Source: Saccoglossus kowalevskii
Taxonomy: Eukaryota > Hemichordata > Enteropneusta > Harrimaniidae
DNA length: 30,310 nucleotides
Assembly (NCBI RefSeq): GCF_000003605.2
Contig: NW_003109985.1
Span: 137,040 to 167,349 of the forward strand
Direction of reading: 5' to 3'
Made by a program: the position numbers and the translations under genes. Shown piece by piece: positions 1 through 8,452 of the stretch (positions within the stretch are counted from its first letter, which is position 1; every line of letters starts with the position of its first letter). Below the pieces are notes generated by a model. The model ran no database searches. It saw only the letters and a list, made by a program, of their open reading frames with translations, and was not told the origin of the DNA.

Positions 1-343
1 TGTCATGAATTTGTTTTTGCGTATCTGTTGACCGACTTAATTAACTGATTATTAGCGAATTGCTGTGTTATGTCTGTCATCGTTTAGGTCTATTTGAAGT
101 TTTGGACGGAACTTGGCTCAGTGATTTGGAACTAATTACAAGATACCGTCGCTATTCTGACATCCGTAGTTATTAATGTAGTGAACGATTAATCAAAAGA
201 TATGACGTATTCAGTACTTAGTTTGATTGGCTTTATGATTGAAGTTTACGCCTTAGAGTCTTGTTACTGCTTTGTAATTGGTTAGAGTTTTGAAAATGAA
301 TAAAGAGAGTTTGAGTTGGTCTTGAAGAATACTCCACGACAGA
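1..343. other. AT-rich stretch, no gene seen
   Basis: No open frame, repeat or RNA gene is evident here. One AATAAA hexamer lies at 299-304 on the plus strand, but no coding exon precedes it, so it is probably fortuitous. Confidence 0.5.
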
Positions 344-468
344 CGCAGTCCTGGGCAGTCGAGTCGAGTCGAGAGTCGAGGCAGTCCTGGGGCGAGCCTT
401 GAGGCAGTCCAGTCTTGGGCTAGTCTTGGGTCAGCCTTGCGAGAGTCTTGGGGACTTTTCCCCAGGGC
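344..468. repeat. Degenerate GAGTC / AGTCCTGGG low-complexity repeat
   Basis: The words GAGTC, GCAGTCCTGGG and AGTCTTGGG recur irregularly, giving a GC-rich patch in AT-rich surroundings. The patch ends in a hairpin at about 448-465 (TTGGGGA paired with TCCCCAG). An open frame on each strand crosses it, but both have the composition of the repeat and are not taken as genes. Confidence 0.7.
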
Positions 469-1116
469 GCTGTGTCTGATAGAGTGCTCCAAAAGATCGA
501 CTAAGACGAGAGCTGAAACGTATTTCGTTGTGTGTGTCTTATTTGACTGTAAAGTTAAAGTGACTTCCCCGATCCCGTACCTCAAGGGGACGAGATATAG
601 AGACGAGACGAGTTTCCCCCCTGACAGTGTGGAGAACCCCAGAGAGAGAGAATATCCCCCTTGATACCTAAGCCAATGTGGAACTGTTTATCTGTTTATA
701 ATCAAAATCAATAGAAGAAATCCGTATTTTTAAAACTGTTTTTTTTCCTAAAATAAGTATTGTAATTTTAATCAAATCATGGCACCAATGCCACTAGTCT
801 TGTGTATACCTCGTGTTTTTCAAATAAAAAGTATTTTATTGTGACTCATAATCACGCTTTTCGAACCACCTACTCCAGTTATTGTTTACCATATGGTTCC
901 TACATCTTACTTAAACTAATTATATTGTGTGGCGTACTTGTCAATAGTTTGATGTTGTTCTTATTAACTTTTTGCTTGTCGTTTGTTTTGACTTGTAAAT
1001 TTTCCTTTGCAACTTTTGCTGGAATGGGAGGTCCGCTCCTTATGTCAATTATTCTTACAATCTATTGATCATGTCTGTTTTTCATGTGCATTTGTCTTTC
1101 AAAAAACATTGGTTCA
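469..1116. other. Intergenic; GC-rich 540-660, then AT-rich
   Basis: The stretch 540-660 is purine-rich and GC-rich, with GACGAGACGAG and AGAGAGAGA runs and C-tracts. It could be the edge of an old LTR or satellite, but no matching second copy is present. The open frame at 802-1068 is hydrophobic and AT-driven, with no splice or start support. No gene is called. Confidence 0.4.
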
Positions 1117-1325
1117 AGTCTCATTGTGTGTTGGAAGTTGAGTTACTGCTTTTATATTAATACTTTATGCAAACGTATCTCTCACAGTCTCACTTTGTGT
1201 GGGAAGATGGTGTTTCTGTTTGTCTAATCAATTCTTTGTGCCAATATATCATTGCCAGTCTTGTGTAGGAAGGGAAGTTCATGCATACTGCATTTAATTG
1301 CACTGGCATATATATAACCACAATT
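1117..1325. repeat. Weak ~70-bp degenerate tandem repeat, three copies
   Basis: Three segments starting near 1117, 1186 and 1257 share AGTCTCA(T/C)TTGTGTG(T)GGAAG followed by a pyrimidine-rich half. Spacing is 69 and 71 bp. Divergence is high, so this is an old, decaying array. Confidence 0.4.
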
Positions 1326-1620
1326 GTCTGAACCTCAATGACTTGTATTACTGGTATTACGCTACCTGCACGAGAGCCAATGAACAGAGACATTCAATAG
1401 CGACAAAACAAGTAAATAGTAATATTATTAAGTATAGTGTATAAATGTTGCTTTGGTGCTAGTGCGCTTGAGAAGAAATAACGTTCGAGCTAATAAGCTT
1501 AGTTTGTTTCGAAACTTTTAGTAAAATTATTGGCTTTTAGTAATGAACTAATCGTAATAATAGAGCTTGTTTGGATTGTGTACTTATTACTTCAGTCATA
1601 GTAATAGCACAGTAGTGTTG

Positions 1621-1649
1621 ACCGTAGCATTGTTATTTATAATCAACAC
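1621..1649 (+). repeat. Short dispersed direct repeat, copy 1
   Basis: ACCGTAnnATTGTTATTTATAATCA is shared with a second copy at 2521-2549, exactly 900 bp downstream, with only a few mismatches. The similarity fades on both sides. Confidence 0.6.
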
Positions 1650-2520
1650 ACTGCATTGCAGACCTTAACATTGATTTTCTTACGCAATTAAAAACCTTAA
1701 ACATAACACGGATTTCAAAAACTACAAATATATCTTAAATATATTCCAAAGTGTAGACAAAAATTAAATGGAGTATTCTTAGTGATGGAAATGTCAGTCA
1801 CCAAACAAAATTAAAAACATATATAATTCCACATGAGGATAATAGTGTTAGAAAGCCAAAATTAAATGTATTCAAAACGTGTTTCAAACACATCAATTTA
1901 AATGATAAATCTTTTTCCCAAGTCTCAATTGATGTCTTAAAAACACATTTTAAATACATTAATTTGATTGTTACATCAACTCTATTTTAATTTATAAACG
2001 TGTATGCTATGTAAGGCAATATTCAAGATGGCGACTGTCTTGTATGAAGCTTTGAACTAGAGTAGCAAGTTATACCCAAAATGTTCAATTATCTAGCATG
2101 GAATGGCATGCTGCTGTTTTCAGTGCGCTGTCACCATTTGTCTCTTAATTGTAACAAGTTTTTTTTCCAGAATTGCTTAGTCCAGACTGGATGTTTCCGT
2201 GAATATTGTTTGTAATACAAGAAAGATACTGAATAACTAGCAAAGCTTGGCTGATGGTCATATACTTTATAACACAGAAACCCGTGATAATAATTCATGT
2301 TATCAATTCAAGCAATTGCATGAAGATCTACTATTTTAACCACATGTTGAATATGTAAATATTTAAGTTGCGTAAATTAAATTTCAACGTAATTTACATC
2401 CATTAAAACTTGCTTATAAAGAATCAAAATCATGGTATTTTAAATATGTTTTTGACTTTTGATTTTTGACTTATTTATTCAAATATATATTTTTGTAATC
2501 ACTCATTGCACACGTCACTA

Positions 2521-2549
2521 ACCGTATGATTGTTATTTATAATCAGCAA
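2521..2549 (+). repeat. Short dispersed direct repeat, copy 2
   Basis: Partner of the copy at 1621-1649. The matched core is GATTGTTATTTATAATCA, and no inverted ends or target duplications are visible around it. Confidence 0.6.
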
Positions 2550-3519
2550 TGCCACACATAGCATTTGTAACAGCCAATGCGTGGCACAAATGAACATTTC
2601 GAAATAGGTCTAGCATTCTGGGACGTAACGGACGGAACCATAAATGAGAATTGACTGATAGCTGAATAATTCACAGTACAAGGAGGTTTACCTTTGAATA
2701 CTAACACAAATTAAGGGTAGTGTATTCCGTGTATATCCGCATCGAAGCAGTACTATAAATAGCAACAACTGTTTCAATAAATATCAGTAGTAGCACAGCA
2801 GCTGATGTTCACAGACAAAGTTGAATTTATGTAGGATGACTTCAGAAAACTCCTGTTCACTGAATCTTGTAGGGACAGGTTTGCTTTGATAGTCGTACTT
2901 TTGGATACAATATGTGTATGGATCCGTGTTGGCCATCGATTACGATTGTCTGAGTGTTAAACCCAGATCCTCAGTAGCTGTTTCTTGTTTTGTGTCATGG
3001 ACCTGGTTCTCAAGTTTTATTGTGGAAATTCAGCTGACAAGGCGCTACGAGTTTTTGTTCATCATCCTTTGCACACATTCACTTGGAAAGTACTCTTACT
3101 TTGTCAGTAGTTGCTAGGAAAGTATTCATCATCATGGCGAGGACAAACACATAAACCTTTCCAAGATTCATGGATATGACGTCATCGTCTAGCTCGCAGT
3201 AGAAAGTAAAAAAATTGTTTGTATTGGTGGTTTGAAACACAACAAGAAGTGATGTAATACACTCTGGGTGCTAAGCTTGCAAAATTTGCATCAGGCAAAA
3301 GTTCAAGAGCAAGGCGCTCATCTAAAATACCTAAACTGTCACAGTGCCACAATTGTCTAGTCTATGTATACGAAATTGGATCATTAAGTCTATTACAATG
3401 TAGGTGTGTTGTGACTATAGCAGTGTGGTATCTTAATGCAATCACTACTGCGTATATGCTCGATGAGGGTCAATTTCGTGTAAACAAATACGGTATTGTA
3501 TAATAGTCGTATACGTCAA

Positions 3520-3717
3520 ATGGGAGTCATAAACAAAGACGGCCCGGTGCGACGTTCTCGTTCAACAGGAATAACACAGATTAATGAACGCGGTACAGAC
3601 ATAGCCAATAATTTCAGAACTACATTTCATCAAGTTTTATCCATCATATGTATTTGGACAGGTCTGGTTTACATCAATCTTTTGTTTCTGGTGCAAAAAA
3701 AATGTATTATACTATAA
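3520..3717 (+). CDS. Doubtful small ORF, 65 aa, one predicted membrane segment
   Basis: I do not recognise this frame. From the ATG at 3520 it reads MGVINKDGPVRRSRSTG, a basic polar first half. A hydrophobic stretch follows at about residues 39-58 (VLSIICIWTGLVYINLLFLV), then a KK anchor and stop, so it would be a single-pass membrane microprotein if translated. The composition of the first half is more balanced and GC-richer than the surroundings, which is the only hint of coding. The ATG context is poor (C at -3). CAG|GTCTGG at about 3660 could act as a splice donor. A second small frame follows 48 bp downstream. Chance is a serious alternative. Confidence 0.15.
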   Translation: MGVINKDGPVRRSRSTGITQINERGTDIANNFRTTFHQVLSIICIWTGLVYINLLFLVQKKCIIL

Positions 3718-3765
3718 ACATGAAAAGAGAACTCTACTGGGAAAAGTGGCATACACTTTTACTCC

Positions 3766-3966
3766 ATGTTCGAGGTATCGATGTATGAAAATGAAACACT
3801 GTCTAAATTAAGACATGCGTTTTCGCGCGTATTCAGTATTGCAAAGATGGTGTGTAGCCGTAGTTTAAATGTCAAACTGCCTCGTGACAGACAGCAAAGG
3901 TTGACATATAGTAGACACTTATCCCCATTTAGAGAGATGGCAAACATACACAACGATCACAGCTAA
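3766..3966 (+). CDS. Doubtful small ORF, 66 aa, basic
   Basis: Starts with ATG at 3766 and ends in TAA. The product would be arginine- and lysine-rich, with no signal peptide or membrane segment. A minus-strand frame of similar length covers the same interval, as expected where stops are locally scarce. No splice sites or family motif are seen. It is recorded because it sits directly after the frame at 3520-3717 and both share a more balanced codon composition than the flanks. Confidence 0.12.
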   Translation: MFEVSMYENETLSKLRHAFSRVFSIAKMVCSRSLNVKLPRDRQQRLTYSRHLSPFREMANIHNDHS

Positions 3967-4959
3967 GTAAACATAAATAATTCATGGTGAAAGAATGTGA
4001 ATGATGTCTCACCGGACCCAGGTAGATCAATACGTACTAGCTGGTAATGTGTTCCGAACGCAGGAACGCAGGAAAGCAATTCACAATCAAATGGCTACTG
4101 CACAAAAACAAATTGCGCCCTCAATAATACAAAAATGTATGTGTCCATAGCCAATACAAGGCCATTACTGAAACCAATCTAAGTATACATTACAATAATA
4201 TGGTATATTATTCACAATTATTCTCTGAAAATATAATTATATCGTCAAACAAATAATCTCCGCTAAATCTGGTATCAGCTGTACCCTGTTTGTGATGAAG
4301 CCTGCAATGCAAAACTTAATTCATTTTTGGAAAATGACCATTCAATGTTTTAACACGTGCTTTGCCGTTAGAGTAAATACTAAATAGCATTGTAAACAGT
4401 GTTCCTCTTAATGGCATTCTTCAACAACTTTTACCACAATCTGCTTTTGAAATCCCCCAAAAAAATGCAATCAAATTTCCCTCACGTTTCGAGAAGATTT
4501 TTTGCACCACAGACCGTACAATAAAAACGTTATCAATCGTCAAATAACCCTTTCTAAAATCGGGTTCTTACTAAATTGTTCTCAAGCTATTCGCCTGTGA
4601 ACTAATTGCGCTGAAATTCATCTACAGTGATAGGATACTTTAATGAGTGAGTCGTTTAACTCTGCGGCTATTTCTGGTATAATGTCATTCACAGTAAAAA
4701 CTATATATTGTTAACAAAAATATTTAAGTCCGCCTCATCTCATCTACCAACAATGCACGTTCCTTGTCGCAAAATATTGTTTTAAAATAGTTTCGAATAA
4801 TTTTGTACTCAACCAGCACGTTAACATTTCTGTGATTTAAAAACATCTCAATAAGATTTCACACAAGTGTTATCACAGACCAGTTAGCTTACGCATGGCA
4901 ACTTGCTTAACCAAGCCGAATTTATCTGCAATTATTTTACCCACTTTATTAAAAAGCTT
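3967..4959. other. AT-rich intergenic stretch
   Basis: No open frame of interest, repeat or RNA gene is visible. An imperfect direct duplication GAACGCAGGAACGCAGGAA lies near 4055-4075. Confidence 0.4.
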
Positions 4960-5258
4960 GAAGGCCGGTGGTTGTCGCGCTGCGCATGTGCGACATTTGA
5001 ATTGATTCCCCCCCCCCAATCCAATGCGCCCTTCTAATGGAAATCACAAGTATGAGGTTTGACCTGGGTGCGACGTACACTAATTACCGCCTGTGACTGC
5101 TTCGATACCTTCCAATCACCTGAAAAAAAAAATCCTAATTGAAGCTTAGTAACGTCTAAGTTTGTACTCGTTGATTTGCGTAACAGTCAAAGTCGCCACC
5201 TTTGTTTATATGAGACACATACATCTCGCGCATGCGTAGCGACGACTACCGCCCTTTA
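4960..5258. mobile_element. ~300-bp element with GC-rich terminal inverted repeats (MITE-like)
   Basis: The left end at 4960-4998 (AAGGCCGGTGGTTGTCGCGC...GCATGTGCG) pairs with the reverse complement of 5220-5258 (AAAGGGCGGTAGTCGTCGC...GCATGCGCG) over about 38 bp, with a few mismatches and one indel. The interior has no coding capacity and holds a C-tract near 5008-5017 and an A-tract near 5124-5132. Size and structure fit a non-autonomous DNA transposon. A TTA/TAA next to the ends would suit a PIF/Harbinger-type target duplication, but divergence makes that assignment uncertain. Confidence 0.65.
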
Positions 5259-5434
5259 ACTAACTCATTTATTTGTACCTTAGGCTGTATAATTTCTACA
5301 CCAACCTTGTTTTTTCAAGTTGTAAAATGTATGTGAATTCACTTGCATGACCAGAAAATTATATGTGTTTAATCGACACATGTTTGGACTCTTCCAACAA
5401 CTTAGCATTGAAAATATGTCGATTGTTTGCGGTG

Positions 5435-5585
5435 TATTCGGCTCTGAGTGGGAAGGAAAAATGAAAAACAGTTTATTAATCAATGTCGTAGGGACTAATA
5501 CATAATCAATTACATTGGCTCCAGCATGGGAAACACGCGGAAAATCACTATTTCTAGCATCAGCTTCTGCCCTTTCGTTTAACAT
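5435..5585 (-). pseudogene. Non-LTR retrotransposon (LINE) AP-endonuclease domain relic
   Basis: The minus-strand frame from 5585 contains LNER, then SDFPRVSHAGANVIDYVLV (residues about 13-31). This matches the well-known block near the end of LINE APE-type endonucleases, which runs roughly NGR, DFT.VS, G.SV.DYVLV, then a SDH motif. Here LFFIFPSHSEP follows at the place where the SDH motif would lie, but the motif itself is degraded. Only this fragment of the several-hundred-residue ORF2 is present; no reverse transcriptase continues downstream, and the frame then runs into unrelated residues to about 5280. It sits between the MITE-like element and the 33-bp minisatellite. Family assignment is by motif recall, not by search. 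Confidence 0.55.
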
Positions 5586-5664
5586 ATGTACATTGAAAGA
5601 TGTACAGAGAAATAACTAAGAACGATCAAAAGTGACAATTACTGTGAAACACATAATATACTGA

Positions 5665-6413
5665 GAATGCCCACTCCATACGCTGCTACGTTACGTGCAA
5701 TGTCCACCTCATATCCGGCTACGCTATATGGAATGTTCACTTCATACCCCGTTATGTTACATTTAATGTCCACCTCCTACGCTGTTACGTTACATGGAAT
5801 GTCCACCTCACACCTTGTTACGTTACATGCAATGCCCACCTCATACCCTTTTACGTTACGGTGAATATTCACATCAGACACTGTTATCTTACATGGAATG
5901 TCTGTCCACATCATACCCGTTTACGCAACGTGGAATGTCCACATCATACCCTTTTACGTTACATGCAGTGTCTACTTATTACCCTGTTACGTTACATGGA
6001 ATGTCCACCTCACACCTTGTTACGTTACATGCAATGCCCACCTCATACCCTTTTACGTTACGGTGAATATTCACATCAGACACTGTTATCTTACATGGAA
6101 TGTCCACATCATACCCGTTTACGTTACATACAGTGTCTACTTATTACCCTGTTACGTTACATGGAATGTCCACACCATATCCTTTTACGTTACACGCTAT
6201 GTCTAACTCATACCCTGTTACGTTACAGGGAATATTCACATCAGGTACACTGTTATCTTACATGGAATATCCTCCTCAAACCCTTTTACGTTACATGCAT
6301 TGTCTAACTCATACCCTGTTATGTTGCAGGGAATATCCACATCATACCCTGTTATGCTACAGGGAATTTCCACATCATACCTTGTTGCGCAACATGGAAT
6401 GTCCACCTCATAA
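5665..6413 (+). repeat. 33-bp minisatellite, about 22 units, with higher-order structure
   Basis: The unit is approximately ATGTCCACCTCATACCC followed by TTTTACGTTACATGGA, 33 bp. A six-unit block is itself repeated with a 202-bp offset (5794 against 5996; 198 plus a 4-bp TCTG insertion), and another segment recurs at 165 bp (5 units). Because 33 is a multiple of three, several frames stay open and encode 11-residue repeats such as MSTSYPFTLHA. Small insertions (TCTG near 5902 and 2 bp near 6246) break the frame, so the repeat itself is probably not protein-coding. Later units (after ~6230) are more diverged. Confidence 0.95.
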
Positions 6414-6417
6414 ATCC

Positions 6418-6588
6418 ATGTTTGTTATCACTTCTCAAATAGGACGATGTCTTGATATTAACAATTTCAATTTGGTAATGGCTGGCCAAGTCATTGACCC
6501 TGTATCGCCTGAGAAGTCACGTGGGATCACTATTAACATCATCCGTGACAGGTCTAACCTTATTTCTTCCAAAGAAAATTCATACTAA
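6418..6588 (+). CDS. Unique open frame immediately after the minisatellite, 56 aa
   Basis: A frame open through the last minisatellite units continues past them into non-repetitive sequence. From the ATG at 6418 it encodes MFVITSQIGRCLDINNFNLV, then a segment around MAGQVIDPVSPEKSRGI, and ends at TAA. The residue mix and locally higher GC look more like coding than the flanks. CCGTGACAG|GTCTAA at about 6551 could be a donor. I recognise no family. It could be a terminal exon fragment, part of the sequence captured by repeat expansion, or chance. Confidence 0.2.
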   Translation: MFVITSQIGRCLDINNFNLVMAGQVIDPVSPEKSRGITINIIRDRSNLISSKENSY

Positions 6589-7074
6589 ACTAATTTTACT
6601 TTAACGTCTTAGAACCCCGCCCCCTTCATTCACGAAGGCTGTTTGATTGTTGTTATATATCACAGAATATTAATTATTGTTCTAATGTTTAGAGTTTTTT
6701 TAACTGACAATGGTTCTTTTAAATTGATTCGGCGTACAATGCAGCTCATAACTTACCTAAGTTTACATTAGTAGCATGTACCATAGCTACATTGCGCCTG
6801 GGGTGTGACGTTCATCCTATCAAAACCTATTATCAAATACCCAGAGCTAACTATGTCAAATAAATCTTTTAGTGTATAGTCATGTAATAAACTATCTGTT
6901 TTGTTCTTTTGATGTCAAGGTAATACTTTTCCTAAACTCGACTTTCATGAAAAGAGATTTATCTATGAAGTTACCAAGATTAAATAAAGATTAAGGATCA
7001 AATGATAAATTGTTTAGTAAATCAATATTATGCATAACTACCCGATCTGATTCAAATAATGTCCTATTTTTATT
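6589..7074. other. AT-rich stretch, no gene seen
   Basis: Contains no supported frame or repeat. T-rich runs begin near 7060 and lead into the tandem duplication. Confidence 0.4.
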
Positions 7075-7486
7075 TTATTTTATTTTTTTTTTTTAGTTTT
7101 TGTTTAATTAATTATTTTTATTATACATTTTCTTTTACTTTATTCCATGTTATTATTTATTTGCTGACAGTTTTTTTAGAAGTTTTGTTAATCTTGAAAG
7201 CCAACAAAGATCTGACCCAATGCCCATATAAATCCCGTTCAAATCTCGTATAAGCTACAGCCAATCACAGCTCGCCTTTTAATGTCATAGTTTATTTTTT
7301 TAATTTATGTTTAGTTTTTTTTATTATTATAAATTTTCTTTTACTTTATTCCATGTTATTATTTATTTGCTGACATTTATTTTAGAAGTTTTGGTAATCG
7401 TGAAAGCTAACAAGGATCTGACCCAATGCCCATTTAAATCCCGTTCAAATCTCGTATAAGCTACAGCCAATCACAGTTAGCCTTTT
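7075..7486 (+). repeat. 206-bp tandem duplication
   Basis: Two head-to-tail copies, about 7075-7280 and 7281-7486, align at a constant offset of 206 bp. Shared blocks include CTTTTACTTTATTCCATG, GATCTGACCCAATGCCCAT, CGTTCAAATCTCGTATAAGC and CTACAGCCAATCACAG. Each copy has a T-rich first half and a GC-richer second half ending in a CCAAT word. The few mismatches point to a fairly recent duplication. The open frame at 7059-7253 is a T-tract artefact. Confidence 0.95.
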
Positions 7487-7488
7487 AT

Positions 7489-7632
7489 ATGGCCGACGGC
7501 ATACTCGTTGGAGAAAATAATTATCAAACAATTACAATGTACAATGTTATTTTGAAGACAATCATCTCAATCATCAAGTTTGGCCAGGGAAAATGCCCGG
7601 AAAGGTGGTTAGATACTGGGATCAATTTTTAA
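7489..7632 (+). CDS. Doubtful short ORF, 47 aa, just after the duplication
   Basis: The ATG at 7489 begins MADGILVGENNYQTITMYNV and the frame ends at TAA 7630-7632. A CCAAT word lies about 20 bp upstream, in the second copy of the duplication. A weak donor (GGAAAG|GTGGTT, about 7605) leaves phase 2, which would join in an open frame to the acceptor at 8215. The -3 base is T, so the start context is weak. No family is recognised; chance is likely. Confidence 0.12.
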   Translation: MADGILVGENNYQTITMYNVILKTIISIIKFGQGKCPERWLDTGINF

Positions 7633-8214
7633 TTGCCTTCGAATTTAGTTTCTGTCGTCTACTGTGACAAACAATTTATTCAATTTTTCATTTTACTGAC
7701 ATGTTCCTGGTGATAAGCTGCACAAAACTCGGCCAGACATGCACCGTGTAGATCACCAGTGAGAATTTGGATTTGGACAGAAAATTACTAGTGTATTTTT
7801 CATTTACAAAAGAGATTCCACAGCATTTTACAATTGTTGTCATTACATTGAATATTTTTTTCATTTCCAACTTCCTGCTGCATCTTCGCCAGTCAAGGTT
7901 CGTTTATTCAGTCATCGCTTCAACGTTACACCAAACACGGAGCATAATTAACTAGAATGGAAATAAAAAGTAAGTAAATCATAATGATTAAAACACTGCA
8001 AACAGCCGTAGTAAACAATACAACAATTAAATCCCAAACAGATTTTGAATAGTATAACGGTCATGCGGCGTTCACGTTGAATATTGGAGCAAGCAAATAC
8101 TTCCTGATCAATTGCGATGTGTTCCAAATAAGCAGAAATACTTTATTTCAGCTCAATTACTTTAATAATGAGTAATTGTACATTATGTTGATTCATTTTG
8201 ATGAATATTTACAG
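7633..8214. other. AT-rich stretch upstream of the 8215 exon candidate
   Basis: Overlapping open frames on both strands at 7688-7955 are AT-driven and without motifs. The end of this stretch has a moderate pyrimidine tract and TTTACAG before 8215, a plausible splice acceptor. Confidence 0.35.
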
Positions 8215-8452
8215 CTACGGCTTCAATGACATAGACGATGTTGGCCCGATCGTCAACAAAACATCACCGTCTCAAAGCCAAGCGACTGGAAAAATAACGG
8301 TGTTCGGTCGAACCGGTGGAAAAAAATCATCACTCCCGGAATAATCACGCAAAATAATGACCTAAACTGGAACCATTTAAGCCACAATATAATTATAGAT
8401 GACCTGACTTTGACCGGTAACGTCATCAGGTGCGCTATAGAACTTGAAGGAG
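8215..8452 (+). CDS. Candidate internal exon, possibly Ig-like, with a frame conflict
   Basis: The 238-bp interval is bounded by TTTACAG at 8214 and GAAGGAG|GTATGT, a strong donor at 8453, and is GC-richer than its flanks. The frame counted from 8215 is open from 8230 through the donor and ends in phase 1. It holds a Cys, an ITVSKPSDWKNNG block and a terminal IIIDDLTLTGNVIRCAIEL, with 64 residues from the first to the second Cys. Cys...W...D-x(n)-Cys spacing is reminiscent of an immunoglobulin-like domain, and phase 1 ends are usual for Ig exons. However, the first codons contain TGA at 8227. The first half is also open in another frame (YGFNDIDDVGP...), which stops at 8341. Either the acceptor is elsewhere (for example CATAG at 8233) or the exon is frameshifted and dead. 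The Ig reading is inference. Confidence 0.3.

Larger units (their letters stand above)
1326..3519. other. AT-rich intergenic stretch
   Basis: No gene is supported. Two minor items were seen. CAAGATGGCGAC at 2024-2035 resembles a YY1 site. A pyrimidine tract ending in AG at 2170 would open only a 14-codon frame. Short similar AT-rich words recur at 1850-1980 (AAATGTATT, AAACACAT). The open frame at 2914-3117 lacks an ATG at its start and shows no recognisable features. Confidence 0.4.

Noticed and set aside
253..664. Open frames on both strands across the GAGTC-rich patch
   Set aside because: Residue composition follows the low-complexity repeat and no motif is present.
540..670. Possible LTR fragment with polypurine-like run
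   Set aside because: No second LTR copy, no TG...CA boundaries and no primer-binding site in the window.
1110..1122. GGTTCAAGTCTC, another B-box-like word
   Set aside because: No acceptor stem or A box could be found around it.
2024..2035. YY1-like site CAAGATGGCGAC
   Set aside because: Single short match with no promoter or exon support; the ATG in it opens only ten codons.
5667..6307. Several overlapping open frames encoding 11-residue repeats
   Set aside because: They are the 33-bp minisatellite read in different frames; 4-bp and 2-bp insertions shift frame within the array, and no start or splice context supports them.
5665..6413. CRISPR-like regular repeats
   Set aside because: Units are directly adjacent with no unique spacers; it is a tandem minisatellite in a eukaryotic context.
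7228..7245. tRNA/SINE B-box-like word CGTTCAAATCTC in each copy of the 206-bp duplication
   Set aside because: No A box at the proper distance, no foldable tRNA arms, and no poly(A) or tail repeat.
7059..7253. Phe/Tyr-rich open frame
   Set aside because: Produced by T-tracts in the first copy of the tandem duplication.
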